DNA from: Muribaculum sp.
Lineage (GTDB): Bacteria; Bacillota; Clostridia; Lachnospirales; Lachnospiraceae
NCBI GenBank assembly: GCA_023663735.1
Contig: JAMPGV010000002.1
Coordinates: 1-64,000, forward strand
Length of the DNA stretch: 64,000 nucleotides
Reading direction: 5' to 3'
Of the stretch, positions 33,688 to 42,738 are shown in pieces. Under the pieces are notes generated by a model. It did no database searches, was not told the DNA's origin, and was given only the letters and a program-made list of their open reading frames with translations. The position numbers and the translations under genes were made by a program. Numbering within the stretch: position 1 is the stretch's first letter; each line of letters begins with the position of its first letter.

Positions 33688-36091
33688 GGTTCCTCCCATT
33701 CCGCCGGATCACCGGCTCGAAATCTATGGTGCGGTTAAACCGGTCGCACCCAGCCACGCGGACGCGCAGCGGCATTCCCAGCTTATATACCTGTCCCGTG
33801 GACTCCCCTACCATCTCATACTCTCGCTCATGATAAGAAAAATAATCTCCCGGCAGTTTGGAGACATGCACCAGCCCCTCCACGGTATTCGGAAGCTCCA
33901 CATAAATCCCCCAGGACGTGACGCCGGAGACCACGCCGTCAAATTCTTCTCCGATGCGCGCCTCCATATACTCCACTTTCTTCAGCTTATCGGTCTCCCG
34001 CTCCGCCTCGTCTGCCCGTCTCTCGAGCTTGGAGGAGGCTTCCGCCACGCCCGGCAGGATGTCCCTGTAATGGGCGGCGCGTTCCCCGCTCATCCGACCC
34101 CTGAGCTGGTCTTTGATGATCCGGTGAATCTGCAGATCGGGATACCGTCTAATGGGCGAGGTAAAGTGGCAGTAATGCTTGCAGGCAAGGCCGAAGTGAC
34201 CGCTGTTTACCACACTGTATTTTGCCTGTTTCATGCTTCTCAAGGCCAGTCTGGCAATCATGGGTTCCTCCGGCGTACCCGCGATTTTCTCCAGCAGTTT
34301 CTGAATCTCTTTGGGATGCACTTCCCCGCTTCCCGCCTTGCCGCCCCGCTTGTCCATGGATTTCATATAATAGCCGAAATTGTGGATCAACAGCGACAGG
34401 CTCCGGATTTTCTCCGCATCCGGCACATCATGCACCCGGTAGAGAAAGGGCAGTTCCATCCAGTAAAAATGCTGTGCCACCGTCTCGTTGGCCGCCAGCA
34501 TGAAATCCTCAATGAGATCTGTCGCCACATTGCGCTCGTAGGGCTTGATCTCCAGCGGACGTCCCTCTTGGTCCAGCAGGATCTTGCACTCCGGGAAATC
34601 AAAGTCGATAGAACCTCTTTTCTGCCTCTTTGCGCGCAGCAGCTTTGCCAGACGCGCCATCTGCTCAAACATCGGGAGAAAGTCCTCATATTCCGCACGA
34701 AGCCGTCCGGCTTCCGAACGGTTCTCCGAACTCTCCATCCCGCTCTCCGCACTCTCCAAAAGTATACGCACCGCCGTGTAGGTCATGCGCCTGTCCACGC
34801 GGACAACGGACTCGAAGATCTCATAATCCACGATCTCTCCCGTGCCGTCAATGGTCATGAGACAGCTCAAAGCCAGCCTGTCCTCCCCCGCGTTCAGCGA
34901 ACAGATGCCGTTGGAAAGCACATGGGGCAGCATGGGAATCACACGGTCCGTCAGATAGACGCTGGTGCCGCGCTTTAAAGCTTCCCTGTCCAGAGCGGAA
35001 TGCTCCTGCACATAATTGGCCACATCTGCAATGTGTACCCCCAGATGATAAAAATGCCCGTCAAACGTCACGCTCACCGCATCGTCCAAGTCCTTGGCGT
35101 CCTCGCCGTCTATGGTCACCATCCTCACATCCCGAAGATCCCTGCGGCCCGCGCAGTCTGCCTCCGTCACGGCTCCCGCCGCCTTCTCCGCCTGCTGCAG
35201 TACCCGGCCGGGAAATTCGACAGGCAATTCATAAGCCTTCACAATGGACAAAATATCCACGCCGGGATCGTTAATGTGTCCCAGAATCTCCGTCACTCTC
35301 CCCTGCGGGTTGCGACGCCCCCCGCTGGATAGGCCTTCTCTCGCTCCGTCCGGCCCGAATCTGTAATCCGCAGATCCATAGCCCGCATTCCCGCAGTCCA
35401 CGGATCTGTAGTCCACGGACCTATAGTCCACGAACCTATAGTCCGTAATCTCCACCACCACCTTATGCCCCGTCACCGCCCCCTTGGCACATTCTGCGGG
35501 TATGAAAATATCACAGGGGAATTTCCCGTTATCCGGAACGACAAATCCGTATCGGTTCTTGGTCTGCTCATAGGTTCCCACAAGGGTGGTGATGCCCCGC
35601 TGCAGGACGCGCAGCACACGGGCTTCCTGCCGCCTCCCATGGCCGCCGCGGGCAGACGCGCGTCCTGTGGAATCTCCGCCGGACAGCAGCTGCACCTGAA
35701 CGATGTCCCCATGGAAAGCATCACCTGTCCGATCTTCCGGAATGAACAGATCTTCCTCCCGTCCCTCGACCTGCACAAAGCCGAACCCCTTGGCGTGGCC
35801 AATGAATGTTCCCGTGAGGATGCTGCCGTCCCCTCTCACATATTTCCCTCTCGGAGTCAGCATCAAGCGTCCCTGCAACACAAGTTCCTGCAGAAGTTCC
35901 GACAACTCTCCCCGTTCCGCCTTGTCCACCTGCAGAAAAGCGGCCAGTTCCTTCTCCTTCATGGGACGGTAGAACTCCGCCGCCACCAGCTCGCAGATTT
36001 TCTGCTTCCGCGCTTCTTTTTCGATATTTGCGCTATCTTTGCTACGATTCTCTATGCTATTTGCTATGCTATTCGCTATGCTATTCTCCAT
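33647..36091 (-). CDS. rnr: ribonuclease R
   Basis: RNase R is a processive 3'-5' exoribonuclease active on structured RNA and on tmRNA-linked decay. The ~814-residue protein has an N-terminal winged-helix region, cold-shock domains, the RNB catalytic domain with [14 protein letters not shown], and a C-terminal S1 domain ([26 protein letters not shown]). I chose ATG 36091, which has AAGGG before it; an upstream in-frame TTG at 36112 lacks a suitable site. Two tandem repeats are present: a 12-nt unit just after the start ([13 protein letters not shown]) and a 15-nt unit (VDYRS-type) at 35399-35443. Confidence 0.95.
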   Translation of the reverse strand: MENSIANSIANSIENRSKDSANIEKEARKQKICELVAAEFYRPMKEKELAAFLQVDKAERGELSELLQELVLQGRLMLTPRGKYVRGDGSILTGTFIGHAKGFGFVQVEGREEDLFIPEDRTGDAFHGDIVQVQLLSGGDSTGRASARGGHGRRQEARVLRVLQRGITTLVGTYEQTKNRYGFVVPDNGKFPCDIFIPAECAKGAVTGHKVVVEITDYRFVDYRSVDYRSVDCGNAGYGSADYRFGPDGAREGLSSGGRRNPQGRVTEILGHINDPGVDILSIVKAYELPVEFPGRVLQQAEKAAGAVTEADCAGRRDLRDVRMVTIDGEDAKDLDDAVSVTFDGHFYHLGVHIADVANYVQEHSALDREALKRGTSVYLTDRVIPMLPHVLSNGICSLNAGEDRLALSCLMTIDGTGEIVDYEIFESVVRVDRRMTYTAVRILLESAESGMESSENRSEAGRLRAEYEDFLPMFEQMARLAKLLRAKRQKRGSIDFDFPECKILLDQEGRPLEIKPYERNVATDLIEDFMLAANETVAQHFYWMELPFLYRVHDVPDAEKIRSLSLLIHNFGYYMKSMDKRGGKAGSGEVHPKEIQKLLEKIAGTPEEPMIARLALRSMKQAKYSVVNSGHFGLACKHYCHFTSPIRRYPDLQIHRIIKDQLRGRMSGERAAHYRDILPGVAEASSKLERRADEAERETDKLKKVEYMEARIGEEFDGVVSGVTSWGIYVELPNTVEGLVHVSKLPGDYFSYHEREYEMVGESTGQVYKLGMPLRVRVAGCDRFNRTIDFEPVIRRNGRNHGKDRDGETDRQQ
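35399..35443. repeat. 15-nt in-frame repeats in rnr
   Basis: Three 15-nt units encode [10 protein letters not shown]-type pentapeptides; more degenerate copies extend to about 35359. The array lies between cold-shock segments, probably in a surface loop. Confidence 0.75.
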
Positions 36092-36179
36092 ATCATCCCT
36101 TCTATTATCCAACCGTACTCTAAACCCTTCCCTTCTTTAATCACAATAATGGAACGTTTGGCAAAATTGAGCAAAAGAA

Positions 36180-36201
36180 AACACCCTTTTACAAGAGTGT
36201 T
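36180..36201 (-). terminator. terminator after secG
   Basis: Minus strand AACACTCTT-GTAA-AAGGGTGTT followed by a T-rich run. It separates secG from rnr, implying that rnr is read from its own promoter or by read-through. Confidence 0.6.
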
Positions 36202-36223
36202 TGTCTTACGTGCTGTCAGGTTC

Positions 36224-36463
36224 TCAATAGATGTTCAAGTTCAGCAGTACCGCGAGCAGGATAAACGACACGGCCAATACCTTGGTCAGCTTCACCAGAA
36301 GCCCCTCCATGGAACGTCCTTTATTCTTGCCCCAGTAGGTTTCCGCAGCGCCGCTGATGGTTCCAAGCCCCGCCGACTTCCCTTCCTGCATCAATACCAA
36401 CACAACAAGTGCAACACACACTACTATAAATATAACGGTCAATACGATCTTTAATGCTCCCAT
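36224..36463 (-). CDS. secG: preprotein translocase subunit SecG
   Basis: SecG assists SecYEG export. The 79-residue protein has two membrane helices (about 3-24 and 55-76) separated by the conserved loop VLMQEGKSAGLGTISGAAETYWGKNKG in outline. Start ATG 36463 has an AGGAGGTG site upstream, favoured over the in-frame ATG at 36511. It begins the common secG-rnr-smpB order. Confidence 0.94.
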   Translation of the reverse strand: MGALKIVLTVIFIVVCVALVVLVLMQEGKSAGLGTISGAAETYWGKNKGRSMEGLLVKLTKVLAVSFILLAVLLNLNIY

Positions 36464-36492
36464 TTCACACCTCCTAATGTCAAGCAGATTTA

Positions 36493-36521
36493 ATAGTACC
36501 ATAAAATGCAAATAATTTCAA
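36493..36521 (-). promoter_or_regulatory. secG promoter
   Basis: Minus strand TTGAAA (36516-36521), 17 bp, TACTAT (36493-36498), about 30 bp before the secG start. Confidence 0.65.
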
Positions 36522-36581
36522 CAGGATTTTGAAAGAAAATGGGACAAATCAAGACAAATTCAAGAGGAACCAAACGCCATC

Positions 36582-36629
36582 CAAAAACAAACGGCGCGTT
36601 CCCCGGACAATCTGCCCGGAAAACGCACC
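36582..36629 (-). terminator. terminator of the oligopeptide transporter operon
   Basis: Minus strand GGTGCGTT...CCGGGCA, loop, TCCGGGG...AACGCGCC forms a long stem followed by GTTTGTTTTTGG. It lies 44 bp after the last gene of the operon. Confidence 0.75.
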
Positions 36630-36672
36630 GTCCTGCACAGAACGCTCCTGTGCGCCCTGTCATTTTGATTGA

Positions 36673-38379
36673 CTATTCAGCGATATCGGCATACATGAAG
36701 TACCAGTAACCGTATGCGGAATGCCAAGAACCGGTGATCTTTTCGCTCTGCATCCAGAAGTCATTGTAGTATGCAAGAGGAATACATCCCGCCTCTTCCA
36801 TCAGAATGTCCTCCGCCTTGTGAAGGGCTGCGGAACGCTCTGCGGAATCCAGTGTGGTTCTTGCAATATCCATAGCGGCGTCATAATCCGCATTGGAGAA
36901 TTTACCGTCGTTGTTGCCGTTTGTGGAATACAGCAGATCCAGCATATTGGAGGGATCACTGTAGTCGCCTACCCAGCCGTTGCGGGCCACGTCATACTCC
37001 TGCGCGCGGCGCATCGGGGTGAAGCTGGACCACTCTACGATATTCACCTGCATGTCGATGCCAAGCTCGGCCCACGCCTGCTGCAGATACTCTGCAACCA
37101 CTTTGTGGTAACCGGAGTCATTGGTGGTATATGAGATGCTGGGGAAGCCTTCTCCGTTCGGATAGCCTGCGTCCGCAAGAAGCTGTTTTGCCTTCTCCAG
37201 ATTGCCTTCATAATCGGAATTGTCGATATAGGGCTGGCCGTTGTTTGCATTGTCAATGAACTCTTTGCCGTCGGTATCGATCCAGCCGGGACCCATGAAG
37301 TTGCTTGCAGCACTGTAGGTACCCTGCATCAGCGTACTTGCCACATACTCGCGGTCGATTGCCAGATTCAGCGCCTGACGCACCTGCTTGTTCTGGAAAA
37401 CCTCTTCCGTGAGATTCAGGTTGATATAATAGGTACCGATAATCGGCTCCACATAGAACTCGCTGTTGCCTGTAAGGCTGGGGATCTCCTCGGTGGGAAC
37501 ATCCTTAATCATCAGCACTTCCTCTGTCTGATATGCGCTGTATGCGGCGTTGGAATCCTCGATCAGGTTGAAGCGGATGCCGTCCAGTTTGATCGCATCG
37601 GCATTCCAGTAATACGGGTTCTTGCTCATCAAAATATAGGAGCTGGGAACCCACTCGGTCACATAGAACGGGCCGTTGGAGACATAGGTCTCGGGATTTA
37701 CCGCCCAGCTGTCCCCGTTTGCCTCAACAGTCGCCTGCTGAACCGGACTCAACGTAGCGAATGCCGCAAGGCTGCCGAAGAAAGAACAGGGAGCGTTCAG
37801 GGTAACTACCAGCGTCTGGTCATCGGGCGCCGTCACCTGCAATGCGTCCAGATTGCCCGCGATGGCATCCTCATATCCTTCCACCATGCTCAACACCGTC
37901 TCCGCATAGGGAGCCGCTACCTCGGGATCGCACACGCGCTTCCAGCTGTACACAAAGTCATTGGCGGTCAAATCGGATCCGTCGGACCACTTTAATCCGT
38001 CGCGCAGATGGAATGTCCAGACAAGTCCTTTCTTGTCGCCCTCTTCATCATCGTTTACTTCCCAGCTCTCGGCCTGACCGGGCTGGAGCGTGCCGTCCTG
38101 ACCCACGGTCAGCAGACACTCAAAATTGTGGAGCAGCATATTGCCGCCGTCTACCGCACTGTTCAGCGCGGGATCAATGGTCTCGGGATTCGGTCCGATC
38201 TGAACGGACAGAATCTTGCCGCCGGCGCTCTGGTTCGGATTCTGGTTGTCAGTCACCGCAGAACCGGAGCTGTTTTCCGCCCCCCCGTTTCCGCTAGGCT
38301 CGTTGGCATTACCGCCACATGCGGCAAGACCCATCACCATAACTGCGGAGAGAAGCAGGGCAATGATTTTCTTTTTCAT
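36673..38379 (-). CDS. oppA: oligopeptide-binding lipoprotein (OppA-like)
   Basis: This is a family-5 extracellular solute-binding protein. Residues 1-21 form a signal peptide with lipobox GLAAC (Cys21), then a Gly/Asn/Ser-rich linker. The binding domain has GPNPETIDPALNSAVDGG, YSWKRVCDPEVAAPYA and LNLAIDREYVASTLMQG. The 568-residue length is typical. It is the last gene of the operon, 100 bp after oppF, with a GGAGGAAAAAG site. Peptide is the likely substrate, though other family-5 ligands are possible. Confidence 0.92.
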   Translation of the reverse strand: MKKKIIALLLSAVMVMGLAACGGNANEPSGNGGAENSSGSAVTDNQNPNQSAGGKILSVQIGPNPETIDPALNSAVDGGNMLLHNFECLLTVGQDGTLQPGQAESWEVNDDEEGDKKGLVWTFHLRDGLKWSDGSDLTANDFVYSWKRVCDPEVAAPYAETVLSMVEGYEDAIAGNLDALQVTAPDDQTLVVTLNAPCSFFGSLAAFATLSPVQQATVEANGDSWAVNPETYVSNGPFYVTEWVPSSYILMSKNPYYWNADAIKLDGIRFNLIEDSNAAYSAYQTEEVLMIKDVPTEEIPSLTGNSEFYVEPIIGTYYINLNLTEEVFQNKQVRQALNLAIDREYVASTLMQGTYSAASNFMGPGWIDTDGKEFIDNANNGQPYIDNSDYEGNLEKAKQLLADAGYPNGEGFPSISYTTNDSGYHKVVAEYLQQAWAELGIDMQVNIVEWSSFTPMRRAQEYDVARNGWVGDYSDPSNMLDLLYSTNGNNDGKFSNADYDAAMDIARTTLDSAERSAALHKAEDILMEEAGCIPLAYYNDFWMQSEKITGSWHSAYGYWYFMYADIAE

Positions 38380-38480
38380 ACTTTTTCCTCCTCTTTCCTA
38401 TCTATAAACAATGCATACAGGCCATCCTATATGCAAATGCTTATCCAAACCAAAAATACATATGGTCTATCATACAACAA

Positions 38481-39479
38481 CTAATTGCATTTGTCCAGAT
38501 GGTGACAGGCTGCAAAATGATTTTTTTCCACCTCTCTCCACTCCGGCGTCTCGCAGGCGCATTGTTCATCCGCATAGGGACAGCGGGTGCGGAACCGGCA
38601 TCCCGACGGGGGATTCAAAGGGCTGGGGACATCTCCTTCCAGCACGATGCGCTTGCTGGCCCTCGCCACCTTGGGATCGGCGATGGGGATGGCCGAAATC
38701 AGGCTCTTGGTGTAGGGATGCAGGCTGTGTTCCGTCAATTCATAGCTGTCCGCCAACTCCACCAGATTGCCCAGATACATCACGCCGATGCGGTTGGAAA
38801 TATGCTTTACCACGGACAGGTCATGGGCGATAAACAGATAGGTCAGCCCAAGCTGCGCCTGCAAATCCTCAAACATATTGATGACCTGCGCCTGAATGGA
38901 CACGTCCAGCGCGGAAATCGGTTCATCGCAGACGATGAACTCCGGATCCACCGCCAGCGCTCTGGCGATGCCCACGCGCTGCCTCTGGCCGCCGGAAAAT
39001 TCATGCGGATAGCGGTTGGCATGTTCGGAGTTGAGTCCCACCCGCCTGAGCAGCTCGATGATCCTCTCGTAACGCTCCTGCTTGCTGCCCGCCAGCTTGT
39101 GGATATCAATGGGTTCCCCCACGATATCTCCCACCGTCATGCGGGGATCCAGACTGGCATACGGATCCTGAAAAACGATCTGCATCTTCTTGCGGTAGGG
39201 CATCATGTCCACCGCAGTCCGCTTCTTTCCCTCGAATTTTTCAAATATGACATCTCCGTCATAAACAATTCTGCCCTCGGTAGGTTCATACAGACGAAGC
39301 AGCGTTCTGCCCGTGGTCGTCTTGCCGCAGCCGCTCTCTCCCACCAAGCCCAGCGTCTCCCCCTTGTCGATATGGAACGAGACATTGTCCACCGCCTTCA
39401 CGAACTTTCTATTCTTGCCAAAGCCTCCGGCGGGAAAATATTGTTTTAAATGTTCTACCTGTAACAGTTTATCACTCAT
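38481..39479 (-). CDS. oppF: oligopeptide ABC transporter ATPase OppF-like
   Basis: The 332-residue ATPase has Walker A GESGCGKTTTGR, signature FSGGQRQRVGIARAL, Walker B FIVCDEPISALD and the C-terminal oligo_HPY cysteine-containing segment (CRFRTRCPYADEQC). It overlaps oppD by 8 bp. With OppD it powers import of peptides bound by OppA. Confidence 0.94.
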   Translation of the reverse strand: MSDKLLQVEHLKQYFPAGGFGKNRKFVKAVDNVSFHIDKGETLGLVGESGCGKTTTGRTLLRLYEPTEGRIVYDGDVIFEKFEGKKRTAVDMMPYRKKMQIVFQDPYASLDPRMTVGDIVGEPIDIHKLAGSKQERYERIIELLRRVGLNSEHANRYPHEFSGGQRQRVGIARALAVDPEFIVCDEPISALDVSIQAQVINMFEDLQAQLGLTYLFIAHDLSVVKHISNRIGVMYLGNLVELADSYELTEHSLHPYTKSLISAIPIADPKVARASKRIVLEGDVPSPLNPPSGCRFRTRCPYADEQCACETPEWREVEKNHFAACHHLDKCN

Positions 39480-40473
39480 GAGCCGCCTCTCCTTCCATCA
39501 TCTGCTTCTGGTTCAGCCAGCATTGGGTGTAATGATTCTCCCCGAATTCCATGACCGGCGGCATCTCCCGCAGGCAGATCTTCATGCATTGCCCACAGCG
39601 CGGCGCGAAAGGACATCCCTTGGGGGGATTGAGCAGGTCGATGGGCGTTCCCTCGATGGGAATTAGCCGCTCATGCTTGGTGGCGTCGAGTCTGGGAATG
39701 CTCCGCAGGAGTCCCTTGGTATATTCATGCTTCGGTTCATAGAAAATCTCATCCGTCGTGCCGTACTCCACAATGCGTCCCGCATACATCACGGCGATCT
39801 TCTCACAGATATTCGCCACAATCCCCAGATCATGGGTAATCATGATGATCGCCATCCCCAGCCGTTCCTTCAGATCCATCATCAACTCCAGAATCTGCGC
39901 CTGAATGGTCACATCCAGCGCCGTGGTCGGCTCATCCGCGATCAGAAGCTTCGGCTCGCAGGCCAGCGCGATGGCGATCATCACACGCTGCCGCATACCG
40001 CCGGACAGCTCATGGGGATACTGTTTCAGACGCTTCTCCGGCTCGTTGATGCCCACCAGCTCCAGCAGCTCTTTCGCGCGGGCATGAGCCTCGCTCCGGT
40101 TCTTGTCCGTGTGGAGCAGGATGACCTCTTCGATCTGGTTCCCGATGCTGTAAACCGGATTCAGGCTGGTCATCGGATCCTGAAAGATGATGGCAACCTC
40201 GTTGCCGCGCATCTTCCGCATCTCTTTCTCGGTCATATCGTTGATCCGGTGTCCGTTAAAGTCCAGCGTACCGCCGATCAACTTTCCGGGATGCGCCGTC
40301 AGCCCCATCAGGCTGTAGGCGGTGACGGACTTGCCGCTTCCGCTCTCACCCACGATGCCCAGCACTTCTCCCTCTTTCAAATTGATGCTCACGTCATTTA
40401 AGGCCTTCACCTCTCCCGCCGGGGTAAAGAAGGAAAGGCGCTCATTTTTAATTTCAACCAAATACTCGCTCAT
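39472..40473 (-). CDS. oppD: oligopeptide ABC transporter ATPase OppD-like
   Basis: The 333-residue ATPase has Walker [14 protein letters not shown], signature [15 protein letters not shown], Walker [13 protein letters not shown] and the C-terminal [10 protein letters not shown] motif of the oligo_HPY domain, which in some members binds an Fe-S cluster. It follows oppC by 12 bp and overlaps oppF. Confidence 0.94.
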   Translation of the reverse strand: MSEYLVEIKNERLSFFTPAGEVKALNDVSINLKEGEVLGIVGESGSGKSVTAYSLMGLTAHPGKLIGGTLDFNGHRINDMTEKEMRKMRGNEVAIIFQDPMTSLNPVYSIGNQIEEVILLHTDKNRSEAHARAKELLELVGINEPEKRLKQYPHELSGGMRQRVMIAIALACEPKLLIADEPTTALDVTIQAQILELMMDLKERLGMAIIMITHDLGIVANICEKIAVMYAGRIVEYGTTDEIFYEPKHEYTKGLLRSIPRLDATKHERLIPIEGTPIDLLNPPKGCPFAPRCGQCMKICLREMPPVMEFGENHYTQCWLNQKQMMEGEAAHE

Positions 40474-40485
40474 GGCGTTTCCTCC

Positions 40486-41532
40486 TTAATTTTTCAGCTT
40501 CGGGTCGAAAGCGTCTCTCAGTCCGTCCCCCAGCAGGTTAAAGCTCAAAATAATCAGGCTGATCACAATAGCCGGAATAAACAGCAGGTACGGATAGGTC
40601 TCCATACCGTTGATCGCGTCGCCGCACAAACTTCCCAGCGAAGGCAGGGGCGCGGCTACGCCCAGCCCCAAGAAGCTTAGGAAGCTCTCCGTGAAAATGG
40701 AAGAGGGAATCTGCAGCGTGGTAGTCACGATCAATGTGCCGATACAGTTGGTGAGCAGGTGTTTCTTGATGATCCTGCCGCCCTTGGCGCCCAGCGCCCT
40801 CGCCGCGGTCACATACTCGCTCTCCTTGAGCGTGAGTACCTGACTGCGCACCATGCGGGCCATGCCCACCCAGTACAGCAGGGCAAACACCACAAAGATG
40901 CTGACCATATTGTATCCGATAATCCGGATCCAGCCAAAGCCCGGAACCCCCGCCAGCGCCTCCAGCGGCGCTTTCAGCGTGATGGACAACAGCACGATCA
41001 GAAGGATGTCCGGCACCGTGTAAATCATATCCACAATCCGCATCATCACCATATCGACCCATCCGCCCGCAAATGCGGCGATGGAGCCATAGGCGGAACC
41101 GATGAGCAGAATGATCACCGTAGCGATCAGACCCACCAGCAGAGAGATCCGGCTTCCCACCATGATACGGATGGCGTAATCACGTCCCATACGATCCGTC
41201 CCGAAAATGTGGGGGAACACTTTCTCTCCGGCCTCGATCGCAGCCTGCTCCTCCTCGGAATACTGCATGGGCCGCAAATTGTTTGCACCCTTGGTCTGGG
41301 TGCTGTATTTGTAGGGATAAAACATCGGAACGATAAACGAGAATATCATGATGACGATAATGACGACCAAACTTACCATGGCCACCTTGTTCCGCAGCAG
41401 ACGGCGGAACCCGTCCTTCCAGAAACTCACGCTCTCCCGCATGACCACAAGGCTCTCTTTTTCTTCCTCGGACGCCGGGAGAAAATCCTCGGGCTTGATA
41501 TTTAACTGTAAACTCAAAGGGTTCTTGTTCAT
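40486..41532 (-). CDS. oppC: oligopeptide ABC transporter permease OppC-like
   Basis: The 348-residue permease has a cytoplasmic N-terminus, a first helix around residue 48-72, a long extracytoplasmic loop and five further helices. The EAA-type loop reads EYVTAARALGAKGGRIIKKHLLTN in outline. It forms the transmembrane pore with OppB, encoded 13 bp upstream. Confidence 0.93.
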   Translation of the reverse strand: MNKNPLSLQLNIKPEDFLPASEEEKESLVVMRESVSFWKDGFRRLLRNKVAMVSLVVIIVIMIFSFIVPMFYPYKYSTQTKGANNLRPMQYSEEEQAAIEAGEKVFPHIFGTDRMGRDYAIRIMVGSRISLLVGLIATVIILLIGSAYGSIAAFAGGWVDMVMMRIVDMIYTVPDILLIVLLSITLKAPLEALAGVPGFGWIRIIGYNMVSIFVVFALLYWVGMARMVRSQVLTLKESEYVTAARALGAKGGRIIKKHLLTNCIGTLIVTTTLQIPSSIFTESFLSFLGLGVAAPLPSLGSLCGDAINGMETYPYLLFIPAIVISLIILSFNLLGDGLRDAFDPKLKN

Positions 41533-41545
41533 CTCTCCACGCTCC

Positions 41546-42463
41546 TCACTTCAACTGAATTCTGGGGTCGATCAGCTTGTAGACAATATCCACGACCACG
41601 TTCATAAGCACCATGAAGGTCGCAAGGAAAATCGTGGTTCCCATAATCATGGTGTAATCGCGGTTGGTGATCGCGCTGATAAACTCCCTGCCAAGTCCCG
41701 GAATCGTGAAAATCTTCTCGACGATAAAGCTTCCGGTCAGCGTGTAGGCGATCATCGGTCCCAGATAAGTGACCACCGGCAAAATAGCGTTGCGCAGCGC
41801 GTGTTTGAACAGACTCACCTTCTGGGAAAGTCCCTTGGCCTTGGCCGTGCGCATGTAATCCTGCCCCAGCACATCCAGCATGGAGGAACGCATCAGCCGC
41901 ATGATGTACGCGGTGGGATAAAACGCCAGCGAAGCGACCGGCATAATATAACTTTTCCAGCCCGTGAGACCCAGCGTGGGAAGCAGCCTTGCCCGCACGC
42001 CCAGAAAATACATCAACACGGTGCAGACCACAAAACCGGGTACCGCAATGCCGCAGGTGGAGACCACGCTGATGATGCTGTCCACCGCCTTGCCACGCTT
42101 ATAGGCGGCGACACAGCCAAGCGGCACGCCCAGACACAGAGCCACCAGTACCGCCAAGCCTCCCACCCGCGCGGACACGGGGAATTTGCTGAAAATAATG
42201 CTGCTGACGGTGCGGCCGCGCTGCTTTAAGCTGTCGCCGAAATCCCCGTGCAGAGCGTCGGTGATATAGGTAATATATTGCTGGCCCAGAGGCTTGTCGA
42301 GACCGTATTTCGCCTCCAACGCGGCCTGCGCCGCAGGGCTGATGGCCTTCTCCGACATAAACGGCCCGCCCGGAACCAGATTCATCAGGAAAAATGTCAA
42401 CGTCGCCACCGTCCAGATCGTGACAACCGCCAATAAAATTCGTTTTATGATGTATTTTGCCAC
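41546..42463 (-). CDS. oppB: oligopeptide ABC transporter permease OppB-like
   Basis: The 305-residue permease starts with the characteristic KRILLAVVTIWTVATLTFFLM helix and contains the EAA-type loop DYMRTAKAKGLSQKVSLFKHAL in outline. It is the first gene of the operon (B-C-D-F-A order), about 120 bp behind a sigma-A promoter. Confidence 0.93.
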   Translation of the reverse strand: MAKYIIKRILLAVVTIWTVATLTFFLMNLVPGGPFMSEKAISPAAQAALEAKYGLDKPLGQQYITYITDALHGDFGDSLKQRGRTVSSIIFSKFPVSARVGGLAVLVALCLGVPLGCVAAYKRGKAVDSIISVVSTCGIAVPGFVVCTVLMYFLGVRARLLPTLGLTGWKSYIMPVASLAFYPTAYIMRLMRSSMLDVLGQDYMRTAKAKGLSQKVSLFKHALRNAILPVVTYLGPMIAYTLTGSFIVEKIFTIPGLGREFISAITNRDYTMIMGTTIFLATFMVLMNVVVDIVYKLIDPRIQLK

Positions 42464-42578
42464 TGTAACACCTCTCTCGTCTGCCCTTCAGAATTTACTT
42501 GATCTATTTCCTTCTATTTGCTTTCGGTTCACTTTAGCAAATTACCTTGTCAAATTCTCGCGGGCTATATACTTAAAT

Positions 42579-42606
42579 ATTATAATGATGGGAGAGATTT
42601 TGTCAA
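42579..42606 (-). promoter_or_regulatory. promoter of the oligopeptide operon
   Basis: Minus strand TTGACA (42601-42606), 16 bp, perfect TATAAT (42579-42584). The -35 directly abuts the T-run of the gpmI terminator. Confidence 0.75.
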
Positions 42607-42649
42607 TAAAAAAGCCCTAAAACCGTTCCAAATGGAAGATTTTAGCGCT
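42607..42649 (-). terminator. gpmI terminator
   Basis: Minus strand AGC-GCTAAAATC-TTCC, loop ATTT, GGAA-C-GGTTTTAG-GGCT then six T. A long stem with one mismatch and one bulge. The 42650-42738 stretch before it holds nothing else recognisable. Confidence 0.85.
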
Positions 42650-42738
42650 TTTTCGCATTTACATTTATCGCAATTTGTAATCATTTGCGCCAGCCGATTG
42701 ACGCCGGCCATCGGACGCCGCTCAGGCCAAAGACCCGC

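Noticed and set aside
36091..36112. Upstream TTG start for rnr
   Set aside because: No suitable ribosome binding site precedes it, while the ATG at 36091 has AAGGG in position.
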